A stretch of DNA of 64,000 bases, taken from NCBI RefSeq assembly GCF_964204645.1, contig NC_134025.1, positions 27,806,001 to 27,870,000 of the forward strand. Reading direction: 5' to 3'. Below the pieces are notes generated by a model. It did not search any database. It saw only the letters and a list, made by a program, of their open reading frames with translations, and was not told the origin of the DNA. Both the position numbers and the translations under genes were made by a program. This document shows positions 14,501 to 29,500 of this stretch, piece by piece (the stretch's first letter is position 1; each line of letters starts with the position of its first letter). The DNA comes from Tubulanus polymorphus. Its lineage: Eukaryota > Nemertea > Palaeonemertea > Tubulaniformes > Tubulanidae.

Positions 14501-17500
14501 TGAATACTGGAAATGAAAAGAATAAGGACACTAGAAAGAGACTCGATTCTGTAGCATCGGAAATGTGTATAGAATGAAGATGATAGAAATGAGTTTGTAG
14601 ACAGGAAGTTACCAGAGAATAAATAGAGAAGATAGCGATAGAAGAAAACGGTATTGATGATGGAAGCGCAGTCGGTCGGTCGGTCTAACCGCAGTCTGAT
14701 TATAGCTATCCGCGGTTAAACCCCGATCACCGAAAGTGGTCGAGTTTTCTGCAAAATGCTTTATTGAAAAACTGATGTGGGTGAAAATTGGTGGAAATTG
14801 TCCATCAGACGAGAACCAATCAATGCCAGGCACTGGTTATCCCATTACACCGTGGACTGATTGATGAATTGGGAGTTTGCAACGCGATGCAAATTGTCTT
14901 GTTATCCGAAGGATTATTGCGCAGTCCAAGTGCAATTTGGCGACTTGGATGGAAGTGAGATTATGAGCTTCTACGAGGATCACTCATTTGACGATTTGAA
15001 CGTTATTTCCACAGTCTAGTTGAAAGACATCCAATTCTAATGGGCTTTTATCAAATATGCGAAGCGAACTGCATCGACATAAACTAAGGGAAAACCAGAA
15101 GATTTTATCAAAAATTTTAGCGCTGGCAAATATGAGAACGCACTCGCTTCGTCGGGATCGCATTCAATATTGCGCTGTATCAGGTTCGTGCCTGTAATCC
15201 TACTTTATGATGCTCTTAAGGTATTAGGGGCCATAAGGGAGGCCAAATGTAATAAAAATATAATGAACTGATATTATCAACCAGCTTCAGATACTTCAAC
15301 AGGAGCATGTGTAGTTCACGCGCTTCGGGGACCGCAGCGTTCTTCACAAAATCTATCGGTAAACTACAGAAAAACTAATTTGTGGTTTACCAATCTAACG
15401 GGTAGATTTGTACTTTTTATATCTAATTCATACAATAGATGACTGGCGATGAATCGAAACGTTATTCCTCGAGAGAGAATATAACACGCTAAATTAATCT
15501 ATCATGCATAACACGTGGAATACAGTTTCATCATGCAACATGCGATAATCATTTCTCTGAAGATTCGTTAATCATTTTTCAAGCGAGCAGAAGTCGAACT
15601 CGGATCGTTTTAGCCGCGATTTCATAACTTCAAATACTTTACACGCACTTCATCGGATAGGTAAGGTAATACATGAACGAATTAAATATTCATTCTGTAA
15701 TAATTGTACGCGACTAATCTGGACATATCACGCGATCTTGTATTCACGGATGATTGATAGAGCAACCGCGATATCACTTACTACATCATATTCAAACAAT
15801 TCTTACGATACAAATTTCTTCTTCACTTTTTTAAACGAAGCAACCTATTTCTTTAGACGCATTAGAAGGCGTTGTGTTCGATTTCATACTGATCTTAATT
15901 ATTCGTGATTCGTTAAAGTTAAAATTGCTAATATTCGTTGTTTTGATTCACGCGTTAAGATTGTAAAATGATTATCGTCGTGATTGCGTTAAATCGTTCG
16001 ATTTTTCGAAGTAGACTAACGTTTTTAGAAAGCTGATCAATAGGAATCACAGTAAATGAAAGTGAAGAATCAGAAAGCAGATCGGTGTGAAAGTCACGTG
16101 AAATGAGAAATTCAAGATGCAACAAAAAAGTGGAAACAAACGAGGAAAATAAAGATGAATACAAAACAGTAGATAAACTATACAACGATGATAATATAAT
16201 GACGAATAGTGCAACACTGAATAATAATAATAATAAAACCACTAATCAAGCTGAAAAACACTGGATCGCTGCAGAAAATAGAATTGAGGAAGCATGCGGA
16301 ATGAACAAGCCAACAAGATGCCAACGACAAAGAGGAGATGCCTCGGCACCGAGTGAAATCTCCCGTTGCGACTTACGAGATGCCGTAGGTTGCTGAGAAG
16401 ATGTGGAGGGTTTGCTCGTATCTCTGTACGTTCCGTTTAATATCGCGAGTTCCATAAGTTGACGTTTTTTGAGCTCGTCTTGCCCCTCCGGCTGAAAATG
16501 GACGAACACGGTTAGCGTTGTTAGAATAAAGATAGAACTTACGTGATCCCAGAGCTGCTGACGTGTTCGGCGCTAACAAGTGCGGCCGGTCAAATCTAAA
16601 TGTACCGTTGTACGTGGCTAATTCCATCAACTGCATTTTTTTCCACAGATCATCACCTTCCGGCTAAAAAAACGAACAATCAGTTTTTGATAACGCCGTA
16701 CAAATTGCTGGTGTCACGCCATACCTGCTGATTCCCGACAACTCGAAACAACTCATTCAAAACAAACAAAATACACGCAAGACATGATAAAGATAAATAC
16801 AAAAACATTATTCAGATTTAATGAAAAATGATTTAGCTTCAAAAAGTTACTTTACGCATTTAATCAAAAATATCAATATTTGTCGTTTGGCAGGGATAAA
16901 TTTGCGATCCTCTTCCCTTATAATAAAAGCGGCTTTTGCTGATACTTTATTGGGCATAACTTCAAGCATAGCGATTTAATGCGGTGGAATGAATATGATT
17001 TGACTCGATAAAACGTCATAAACAGCGTTTAGCACTCGTTCAATTCCACGTAATTGGAAATTTCGATTTACAACACAACGCCAAACGTAATCAACGGATG
17101 TTTTTAAACCAGCGCCGGTAACGATACTAAATTACCATAAAACGATCGTGAAACGCTGCAGCGGTGAGCAACGGGATTAAATCAGTAAAACATCGGACAT
17201 CAGCAACAACGACGCCGACCATCGGATACAAATCACGATTCTCTATCGAGGACAGCCGGAGACAAATAGAATAATCTACAATAGGCGGAAAACTATCATC
17301 TCGTCGTGAAAATATAATACATCGACGAAGATGAACAACGATAAAAACCACTCGTAGTGACAGACGAACAAATGATCACTGAATCCCTACTGCTTCGTTG
17401 ATTGAACATTCGCGCGACGAAAACAGAAAGAATCTTCAATAAACTCATAAATGATGAAACATTTCGTAAAGCCGTTCATTTGTTTCCATCATTCGGCCAT

Positions 17501-20500
17501 AACTTAACATCATCAGTTTATACGATAGATACATAAAACCTTTTTATAAGTGGTTTCTTACTTGAAAACTACTCATATGTACTCGGTGAGAGTGTTCGAG
17601 CATGGTTCGAGTACATCGCGTCCAATAATGCAAAATAATTATTGGCAATGCGAGCGGGATAAAATTAAAGTTCGAAATTTTCTGAAGATTACTAGCTATA
17701 TTTACCGATGACGAGTGCTACATACACGACACACACGTGACTGAACGCTAAATAAACGTCACTAAATCCCGACATTTTTCAGAATCACGTCCTATCAGAT
17801 GCCTCGCCCGACACCATTAGTCAATAATAACCTAATTTTCAACGTTCAATTTTATCGTCGCGAATTAACAACGTCATAGGAAAATGAGCCTAGTCAGAAG
17901 ATTCCGAAGTTCGCCGTCGAACTATACGGCCCGAACCGAGATATCCGCCGGCCGGAAAAATCGGTGGTCATCGAAGCAAAAACATAAACGATGATTGAAT
18001 GATACTCTTGATAAATAAGGAAGTCAGTGGAATGTGAGCTAGAGCTAGTCTCGCATCAATAACATCATCATTTATATGCTTCATTTGTAAATATATTCAT
18101 CAGAAAACTGTGCAATAGTATCCCCGCATAGCAAGTCAGTTCAGTAGGTGACGAAGAGTTTTTGGGACATTTTCCCCCAACATTTATCATTATAAATGGT
18201 AGAGACACTTTGAAAAGATCGGTACCTGGTAGATAGTTGTATTATAGGGGCCAACGAGGCTTTTAAAAGACGGCACAAAACAACCTGTTTTGTGTTTAAA
18301 CGAGAATTATTACTGTTTTCTTAGAATTTCCTATATAAATAGATAGCTCAATTGACAATAGCTTCCAATATGCAATTCATATGCAGATTTCTCTAAAAGG
18401 ATCTCTTCATAACGGCATTTAAAATGTTTGGGCAGATCTACAGAACACCTTTTGTCACTGACTGGTCTCGGCATAAACGTTTGCAAAACCAAGAACCCAT
18501 AAATCTCATCAGTTCTTCTCTAGTTATATACTGCAAGTACATATTCAGCTTGCCCCGAGTAACTGTTCATAAATGGTTTGGCCAAATTCAAATCGATATT
18601 CATCTGATAAATAAATGGAAATCACATAACAGTAGTTAACTATCTTAAGGCTCGAATACCCGAAGCTGCCGGCAATAAGCTCAGATAATGGACAGAACTT
18701 GTGGACTGGCAATCAACCGCTTCATCTAAACAGATGAAAACAGCATTGATTTTAGCACAGGGAAGTCTAGCAGCCATATGCAGCTTCACAGAAGGATATC
18801 GTCAATAAACATCGGGTCAATAATTCAACTATTTGGTCAACTCGCTTCGCCGGTGTGAAGGTTTAAACCGATGCTTCATCGAAGTATCGCATGACAAAAT
18901 CTACTTCAACAAGACACTTTGATCAATTCTAAGAATATTTGTATTTGTCCGGGCCCCCGGGTGACAGGGGACACAGCGATGTAGTAAACCAGGATCGAGC
19001 CAACAGGAAATGGAAAAGTTATCGACGGAACATGCCACCACTTCCGGGCGGTTAGCTAAAACACAACGCAAAATCATTCAGTCACCGAAGTAAAAACTGG
19101 CGTGGTAGAAAACCCGGTGCGTCGGTGCACTCGTGACTGCAGTAAGGCAATACATCGACAGTTTTAATTTCCCAAAGCTCAAACTGTCTGTGATGGAAAC
19201 GTCGACAGCAGCGGCAGCAGCAGTAGAAGCAACGTATCACAGCGGCCAATTGATCACCAGTTACAGGTTAATCACTTTGTTAGCCAGATGCTGCAACGCA
19301 ATCAAACACCTCACGGCCGGCGACTTCAGTGATAAATGTACGGAATCAGTATTCAACTGATCACCGTTTTATCCATTTGTAATGACCAACGGTATAAAAA
19401 AAACACCCGCGCGACGATAGGCATCATTTACACAAGGACAAGATTTCGCAATTACGGTAAAAATCGCAATCCGACTTATTAATGCGCGAGCACAGGACGA
19501 AAATAGACGATTCATAACAAGGCACAGCTCGCAAGAAAAACACATCAACATCGTCATATTTCACCGAGTCCGGCGAATGTGACAATGATTCTGATAAAGT
19601 TACAATTAATATTAGCTCGAATTAATATACGAAAACATGAATGACAAAAAATCGATGTTCTTTTATCAACAAGCGCGACTGAGCGGCCTAATTGGGTAGG
19701 AAAATATATATCGGAAAATATCATTTTCGTTTCAGAATAGGCACTCGTCACTCGTGACTGTTCTCTTTCGTCAGTTTCGGAAATATCAATACTTTCATTT
19801 CCGATCATCGCGTCGAGAATGCGAGGCTAGTATCGGGTCTCGTGTCCTGGCAAAATACCGTGAAATTAGAGCCGGAACATATACTAGAGGCAGCGCCGAG
19901 ATTAGCATACTCTCGACGTTCAAATCCCCGCAATGACAATGTCGATTTTTCACCACAGGAAAACGAGATCCGATTTAATCCATGTAATAAATACAGGTGA
20001 CGACGAGGCCCCGGTCGCGTCTAATCTGCGTAAGTCCCCGGAACGAACGAGATCGAAACCAATCTCGTCGTCATCGTCGAAACCTCGCACATATCATCTG
20101 GAATTAATGGCTTTTTAAGAAATGTCATATGTTCCGAGAGATTTGTAGTTACCAGTCAACCGTGTTACGCAAAAACTGTTGAAATTTGCTTCGAATGCAA
20201 ATAAATTTCAAACATCTCATAAGAGAAATATATATCAAAAGGCACCTTTCGATGAGGTTGATTAAAAAATTTCAAGTACAAGTCAAGAGAAACTATCTTT
20301 AGTCAATAAAGCGTAGAATCATTGCTTAGTAATTACGACGCGGGAGATGGTTGCGAAGAGAACATTGCTACGATCCTTCTGCCTTCGGTAAATACAAGAT
20401 AAATTGCCAATTAAGATGGATAATAGCGAGACAATTCGCTGACAATGATTACTACATTTCACCATCAAGAGGCAATGATCGGAGTGAAATAGTACAAATC

Positions 20501-23500
20501 AGTTTCTCCATCTTACTACGGCTATACAACCGCTGTAAGAGGATGCAGCCCCGAAAAATTGACAGCCAAGTGAAAAGATCCACGCGAATCCTTGATGACT
20601 AGCGATCCACCGACGACATCGGTAATTAGAATCCAGTTTTCCGGAGGAGTGCGGATCAATTTTGTCCTGTTGATTGCCTGCGATGTGGTGCTTGTTTTCT
20701 CATAACAAAGGTTAACGCTACTTGGGCGCGAGAAAACACGACGAACATCGGAAATCGATACGAATCACACCGTCATTTTGTCCCAACCAAATGAGATTTA
20801 CATCACTGATACGATTTAATGACTATCGATATTTAGAAGATGAGTAAAACACTGTATCATATACATCGCTATCTTACGCGTACATCCCTAGTATTCGGAC
20901 ATTTTCAAAATTCGATTGTAATCATTAATCAAACGCGCGATTATTCATGAGAATTTCATTGAAAACTTCGAAGATCGAACGTCAACTTTAAACGGAGACT
21001 AAACACGAAGATATCAAATGATGTAACATAAAATGGCAGTAATATGAAGTAGTATCTCGCAGCGGGTCTACAATACCGCTATACCTTCGAGCTGTTCGCA
21101 ATAGCTACATTCTCTACATTCATTGCCGAGAAGGAATTGTGACCAGATTTTGAACTATACATCCGAGCTTATAAATTGCAGCCGGATAATGGGCATTAGC
21201 TGATGAGTAATAGTGTCGCTAGAAGCAATGCCAATTTCTATTCGGTCAAAAGATTCATTAGGTAATAAAGTAAGACAGTGGCCGAAGGTTCTGACGATAA
21301 CAGTATCACATTTTATGATGTATTTGACGACTTTCTTCGAGACGAATTGTTGTTGATCATTATTCTATGACTTCTATCTACGTAACACACCACGCGTTCT
21401 TTATTATTTCATTTAACTGATTTCGCATACGCGCCGCGCAAGAAGTAATTCGGAGGTTCGCGAAGCGCATAGCAAACCACCTGCTTGTGAAATACACGTT
21501 TATGACCGACTATGAGCAGAAGAATTCTTCGTCTTGGTGATACAAAGCAAGTAAATCAAATTTCTATACTCGGAACAGTCGTTCTAGGCTTTCTACCAAA
21601 AATACAACCTGTGGCCTTTCTTATTATAGATAAATGAGGGTGGAGTCTTCTTACTACATTAAGTTATCGTTTTAGATCGAATTCCTACGTGGTAATGGCT
21701 AATTTGATTTTCTATCCGAGTCCCTTCTGCCTTGAAATTCAAAGCGCGTCGAAAGATTTGATAAACGAAAATCTGTGCACATCCGATGGCAGCCCTCGGG
21801 CCACGACAGCAAACGTAAATTGCTACTGCATCTAACTCTAGACAGAAGAGAAATGTTTTCTAGCCAAACTAATGATGAAAATAAATTCAGTTATTTTTTC
21901 GAAACAGCATATCATATGCCGAGTTGAGAAGACAATTATTTGACAATCAACGCACATAAAACCAAACTACTTCCATTAAATTTTTCAAATTGACACGCGC
22001 TGCTTAAAAATTTCCAACATAACGTTAGCTTTTTACCGTAGGGCTCTATATTTTTCCTCCGTATGCTCGAGAGAAACCGATCGACCTTTCGTAAAGCCTA
22101 TACCTTGATCTAATATTCTTCGAGATACGAAACAGTATCCCCAAGAATACACATCACATACATAAATAATCGTGTATACCGGTCAACCATGAGATAGCAA
22201 ACATGAGTTGCACACCAGAGTACCGGCGTGTGTTTTCAAAACAACCAATTGCTTTTTCTCATCGCTTTCTTTTTTTCCGTCTCTCCAACTCTTATTTCTC
22301 GAGTATTGTAAGCGAGAATCGCCGTTTTGAAGACCGGCCGTCTCCGTCCCCGGGGAGATGTTACAATGCTCGACAAACCACTGCCCGTATATGATCGCTG
22401 TAATAAAGCCGAGGAAATTGATAAATCGATACTAAATACATTTCTCTTTACTCATCCGCGAGTTGTAATGCGGCGAAACTGCCCCCCTCGAGCAGAAATC
22501 AAATGTTAAGAAAATCAGAAGAAAATCATCACAAATTTACGGCGATACAGCGGGCAATCATAATCACGCGATATTTATATCTTTTTCTTCTAATATAAAA
22601 GCGGATAGATCGATAAAGAGTTTACGACGACGAAAGGAAGGAAATCATCTATAATGCGGAGAGGGAAAGTTAATCTTTTGATGCTTTTGTCTTTGCTGAT
22701 AAAATGCCTTAAGCCGAAGCGACGCAATGAAACTCGCATCGTATAAACAGCTAAAAACATTTTTCGGCAATAACGACGACGACGGAGCAGCTTTTAGTCA
22801 ATTTATCAAAAACCCATAGATGCAATTTGCCTCTCAGAAGGATAATACAGCTCTTAAAGCTTTTAAACAAGAAAAGATATTTCTACGCGTCGATAAGCGA
22901 AGGAAATGGAGGTGTATAAATAAAATGTCACGTGGTCCCTAACTATCGAGGCCTTAAAAAATGCAGCCTAATAACATCGAACACTACTATGTACTTGCAA
23001 TCGGTATGAAATTGAATTTCAGTGTAGTGCCACCACAAGTGGTTATGCATTTTGCTAGCCAGTCGGCATAGGGAATTTAATCAGACATCCTCGCGAGATT
23101 CGGTCAGCCGTGCTTCCCAATCATCGCTACCAAATTGTATTATCTATACCTGACACCTTTACCTAGCGATAGCGCACTATCTGTTGAATCATTAGAATTC
23201 TAGTCAAAGAGAAAAAACAGCAGCCAGACTAATATACGATGACGCCACAGTTTTATCAATGACTGCAAGTAATAAATTTTGAAACAGGAGGAATATGGAG
23301 AAGTGGATGAGTAGAGCGAGGAGGTAGGGAGCACTTTCTCATCAACACCACCAGCTTCGAGATGTCGTATCTCTCGTAATCAATTTCCGCAGTATTGTCA
23401 TTTTATCGGGCGATTATTCTAAGGAAGATTATCTACCTGACCGATGGTGAATGAATTATTATATCGCGTTTTTCGATATATCACACTATACAGTGTTATG

Positions 23501-26500
23501 TGTATGACAAGTCTCTTACTAAATCACGACGCGCGCGTCATTTCAAGCATGCATTAAACAAATTAAATGCTTCACAACTACAATCTAATAGACATTGTTT
23601 TTGGGTATTAAGAAACCGGCTCGGATGACTTAAGCAATTAGATAAAATCAATTAGTTATAATGGAACTCGTGCAGTTCCTGTAGTAAAACAATCCCGACC
23701 CGATGAAAAACATTTCATCACGAAATTGAATTCATTCTTAAGAACAACGGGATGAAAAAAAGTTAATCACATTAAAACAATATCGAAAGCTATTCCTGGT
23801 GAAGATCTAACGACACCCTGCGTACGTATACCAAAATTACTTACTATTACTTCTAAGAATTTTTTAATTCCCTTTACGGCCCTTCGCAGAAGTATTTCAG
23901 CTCGTTCATGTGTATCTTCGACTGTAAGCAGTACATGTAGCTCGTCGCTAAGATGTTCCCAGTGCTGTTTGCCTCTTTGCTGCTCTTCCTATAAAACATA
24001 AAAAGACGACGAAAGAATAAGAAAATTGACAGAAAGGCAATCCGTCAAAGATTTCAAACTATTTCTAATCAGGCATGAACTGACAGGAACGCGAATCGCG
24101 AAAACTGACTGGCGATTCAGTGAAGATTCAGTGAAGCTGATGACGATGAATTCATATACACATTCAGCGTTAGAAAGTGAGAGAACGAAATGATTCATGA
24201 AAATATTCAGATAAAATCGCGACAGAAACTAAATACGCGTGGAGACCGAGATAGCGATTCTGGCAATTCCCGCAGTAACTTTCAGTCATTTGGCATCTTA
24301 ACCTCTATTATATACCTCTCAATCTAATGATTGATTGGCTAATAATATAATCGGGCTTACAACGGCACAACAGTAATTACCCACAGTATTCCCTTATAGA
24401 ATTCAGACGGATAGTGAAAATTGAGGAAGACATGGTCGTGGTCATTTCATGGGTCGATCTGAACGCAGAGAGAATACCGAGAATTCACCCCCGAGAAGAA
24501 AGATATTTGCTGACCATTTGACTCGGCAAATAACGGGTTTAGGGAGAGAAAAGAAAGATCCATCGAGTTCATTACACGTTCAAATTTCCACCGAGAGCGA
24601 ATCTAATACAGAACTGAACAATATATAATTAGGAGGCCTGGAATAAATTCAGAACATCGTGTCTTCTAAAGGCAGTAATTAGATGATAGTCAGTATGAGA
24701 TTTCATTTTATTTCATCAGTCAAGGGAAGAGAATTCGATCTAGTTTAGTCAGCTGAGACAGGCAGGTCGTCTGTATCTAGGCCAGATTCTCTCTCTCTCT
24801 CTCTCTCTCTCTCTAGGCACTCACATGTTGACATGGTTTCCTAAAGATAATAACCGCATCCAGTATTTACCACTAGGATTACATTTCTACAGATCTACGG
24901 TATCTTCCATCATTGTGTATGCAATAGACACTAGTCCCGTGAAAGGACATTTGGGGATACAGCGAAGTGCTAATCTATGAAATTTTCCCGAGACAGATTC
25001 GAAGACCTTCAACTTGCATACAGCAAAATAATTCTAGTCACACTTATGGTTAGATAATGAACTGGTCAACTCCCGTGTTCGACCACACGGGCCATTTAAC
25101 ATATCTGTGATACTAGTCTTAATCAAGGGTTATCGGGAGGGGGGGAGGAAATAGAAAGGCAATTGAACGTCTTGCACCGAATGCATTTCATCCATCGGTA
25201 ATTAGTGAACCACTTACACATAAACTGGAGTGACTTGTTCATAATGAAACAGTAGATTGTTACCAGAACAACGAGTAACTGCGATGTTAACACAAGGACC
25301 TGTTACAGAGGAAAGCATGTCACGCATATTGAGGAACAACCGACAAACATGATGGGTAACAATAACCGTTCAAGATTAAAAAGCGGTGATGACGCAATAA
25401 CTGTGAAGACAACGCCGATGCGATGAACACTATTTCCTCTGATACCAGTTCATATGCAAAAATACAGAACGCAAGAAACCAGAAAACATCTTGCGAAGAG
25501 TTATCAAATTTGTGAAGACAATAAAATATTCATAAACGAAAGCGTTGAATGAGCCCCGGAGGTGACACTTGAGCATGTGACTGATGAATACAACCGGTTC
25601 ATATCTCACGATATATTCATCACATACAAAACACAAAAAACCTTTAAAACTCAACGCAGAATATGTACACAATCTACGTATCATCATCTTCTTCTTCGCT
25701 TAAAAAACCCGATGGGATTTTAGTTCATTGAAATATAACCGGCTTATACCTGCTTCAACTCCTTCTACATGCCGACTACAGCTTATAACATTCCGTGCAG
25801 ACAATTTGGTACAGTACACCCACATATTTTTCTATTTCCTAGGGAGGCATAAAGGGGCATACGAAGAGTGCAGGCAGAGAGGGCGATACGAATAGATAGA
25901 CGTAAGATTCTAGTTATAAGATTGTAATAACAAAGAGTAACTGCTCGATGTGATGCGGTATGTGATCTGTGCGTTTCCGTAGCAAATAAAAAACACGCAA
26001 AAACCCAGTAAAATTCAAATAAATCAAGACGAACTCAATATAACGACAAATCTCATTTACTGCAGCAAGTCAGGCCATGGTCTTATTGCTGAACGCTGAT
26101 AGTCTATAAGCGCCATTCCATGAGGACATAATTTTCATGTGATTGTCTAATAAAACTTGCCGAGAAACAAGAAATGACTGATCTGTCAGAAAGCATTCGC
26201 CGATACGAGCCGGACAGCGGAAATAATATAATAGCGACGATCCAAACCATGAAACTAGCACCACAATTACACACATACAACAGATCAAATGAGGCGTGAT
26301 GGAAAACAGTTTAACAGTACAGATTACTGAAACAGAAGGATCATCAGAGTTGACATCTCGAGCGGGGCGCAGTATAGATGTCTCGACAATCTGCGAACGC
26401 AGCTCGGATGTATGAGATATCGCCTGCTGGAAAAAAAATCTAATGTAACGAAACGGAAGCGTTTCTCGTACGGATATCTCTTATATTGAATTATTAATCA

Positions 26501-29500
26501 TTATTCAGAGATTTTTTTGTCGGAATGTTCGCAGAAAATCCTTCAGGCACGAGAAGTCTGAATGATCTAATATATTAGCGAAACTGACAGGGCCACAATT
26601 GGCTTTCAATAGAGTTCTGACTGCCAGATCTGATCATGAGAAAGTGCGTTCGCCACTCATTGATAACTGTGGTAATGACAGGAGGAAAATGACATCACCC
26701 GAAGATAATCAAGTTTTCTCGGTCCAGGGAGGTCTTGATGACAGTCAAAGTCAGTAGAAGAGTGCCAAAGAGCATGTATAATAAGATCAATGACATCATT
26801 CTGTCAATGGCCTATCGACAACAGTAGGAAGACCTGATATCGTGAATGGAATTTTTAGGAGTCTCGAGAACAAACAAGATGATTCGGTTTCGGTAATTCC
26901 GTTAGTAAGATTAGCGCGATCTATTTACCTTAGCTTTATCCCTCATTGATCCGCGTCCTCGTACCATTATTTTACAATTTAAAACGTGCTCTAAAAACTT
27001 CGCCGTAGTCCCTCGAGGCCCGAGTAACCTTCCGACAAAGTTGAACTGAAAAGAGAAATAGAACGAGATGCGATGAACATAAGACGACTGCAAACATTTG
27101 TTCAACAAGTCCCCGAACCGCGAATGATAGTCGTCTAAAAAAGAGAATCTCTCGCCGTAAGGGATTTACCAGTCACACATAAAAACAGGCACATGCACTT
27201 TATAGTAATAGCCATGTGACACTAATGATTCAAGTAGTGAAGTTTCACGGTTTCCCTCTGGGGGCTCGCATTAATGACAAGTGAGCAAACACTACAAAAG
27301 TGATCATACTATTCTGTGCAGCCAATCCACAATATCCACAGTTTAGAGCGTATCTTCACCAAAAAGCCTTCGGGACTGGAAGAGTTTATGGTGATTAAAG
27401 GAATTTTAACCCACTGCGCTGAATACAGGTCTTTATTATATAGGACAGTAATGTCTAATTGCACACTGTTAATGAGCCAAGACAAATTTCTTATTCGCTG
27501 AGAGTTCGGTAAGGGTGAATATTTTTCTGTCACATTTACGAAAAATGACATTCTTTCTCTCAAAAATCGATGCATCCATTTGCGAAGAAAATTGATTAAG
27601 AAGATTGTTTGCCGAATCGTGAATCACATAGATTCTATAACTGTAATAGATTTACTAGATCTTCAATTATCTACTGCAATTAACTATTATCTAGTAATTG
27701 GGTACTAGCAGTTATTGGCTCTGCCTAGTCGGTAGTGTTTAGGAATGTGTAAATAATTCACAACTCGAAGCAGAGCGTGTTATGAATCTGATATGTTCTT
27801 AAAAAATTCACCTTGAATGGAGCAAATATTGAGGAATCAACTGTATCGGGATACATTTATTTTACACAAAATAGCTAAATCAAAAAGCTATAGGCCTAGA
27901 GAGGACCTTTTGATACATAAGCAGTGGCATTCTTCATTGTGTAGTAGTGCTACCAGGCATAGCAACAGGCCGCCAGGAATCCTCGTGTGTCTAGGCATGT
28001 AGGTCTATTTATGAAGGATGATCCCGTAATAATAATACATTCACTTCAATAATTCACTTTGTGTCAATGATGCACCTCGAGATCTATTGAATAGGCACTC
28101 GCTGCCCCATACCAACGATTTACAATATTAGGGGGATAAAACTATTGAGAAACCTGTTACTAGTACGGTATGTGTAATAATTAATTCATCACTGTTGATC
28201 AACCGTAGATTCATAGTTTTCATTCATTTGTCACAGTTGAGCAATCAGTAACACTTCAAACACAAAAACAGGCCCTATCATAATCATTACCGCCGACTTA
28301 TACTAATCGGATTTTTTTTTTCAAATTATCGGATCTCCATAGTTACGCCTATCAGTCGCGGGTTAACTTCCGAGGTACTTTTAACACATTTTCACTGTCA
28401 CCGATAACGTCAACTTCAATTTTCACGCCAAAATAGAAAATGCGATAAACAGCGCTTGGGGAAAATTTCACCTTATAAAACCAGATTCAATTATACGAAC
28501 GCTCGGGCTGGGTGGCTTTTTAAAATCGCTTTCATCTTCTCTTCTATCAACTCAGAAACCGGGGAATACTTTAAATGATCTAGCAGCGGCAGGTAAACTT
28601 TGAGTTGATTTCGTTCAATCGCATTTACGTCAGAGAATCATTGGAAGTGTCCAGTACTTAGACTACTAACTTAAAATAAAATTATTTCAAATTTAGTACT
28701 GGAAACTTCCAATGATTTTATTTCAAATAAAAGATGCAAGAACTACGGATATAAGAATGTTTTTTTTCTAAGCCAAGTGGAGATACAAATCAACTAGAAT
28801 GAATAACCAGAGGGATTATCTTGTATCTGGCATCGACATTAATACAAACGACATTACTGTTAATGTTATGCCTCGTATTTCGTCACCAAAATAATCCGCC
28901 TGCAACACGATATCATCGACTTCCACTCACCGGCTTCGTTCGTGATAAATCAAGAGTTGCTCAATCCTATCAATGTGTTACCCAGGTAATGATGAATATA
29001 TGAATAAAAATCGAGGATTTAGATTTATAGAATATCTCTTATCATTAGAGCCAGGAATTCTTTTAGTCAACAAAAGCAAGTACTGCGAGCTACTGATTAG
29101 AAAATCAATTCGAATTATCCCCCATTTGTTTCGAAAGTACTAAATAACTTAAGAACCTTAAAAATACCTGAAGATACACCGAGCATTAGCTGGTTAAATG
29201 AGGATGAATATAAAATACCGGTACTTACATCAGGGTACTCTTTTACTGGGACGTAGACTTTATCTGATAATGTGACAACTGGCCCGGTGGCTGTAGGTAG
29301 CTCAACTTGTTCGATCATATTGGCAAGGAAAATGTGAAATAACTGAAGTCGCACCTTGAATATTTCTGAAATATATAAAACAAATCTTTCACTTCAGTTT
29401 TCTTCTGATTGGTCTGATAGGAGGTTTTATGAAAAGGTTAATCATGATTTCTATTTTCTCAAGGCGCAGAAAGATTTAGGATATTATCAATTACATCGAC

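Noticed and set aside
16103-16396. Plus-strand ORF overlapping the alternative STAR exon
   Set aside because: It is the antisense shadow of exon 16377-16491 plus a low-complexity AAT run.
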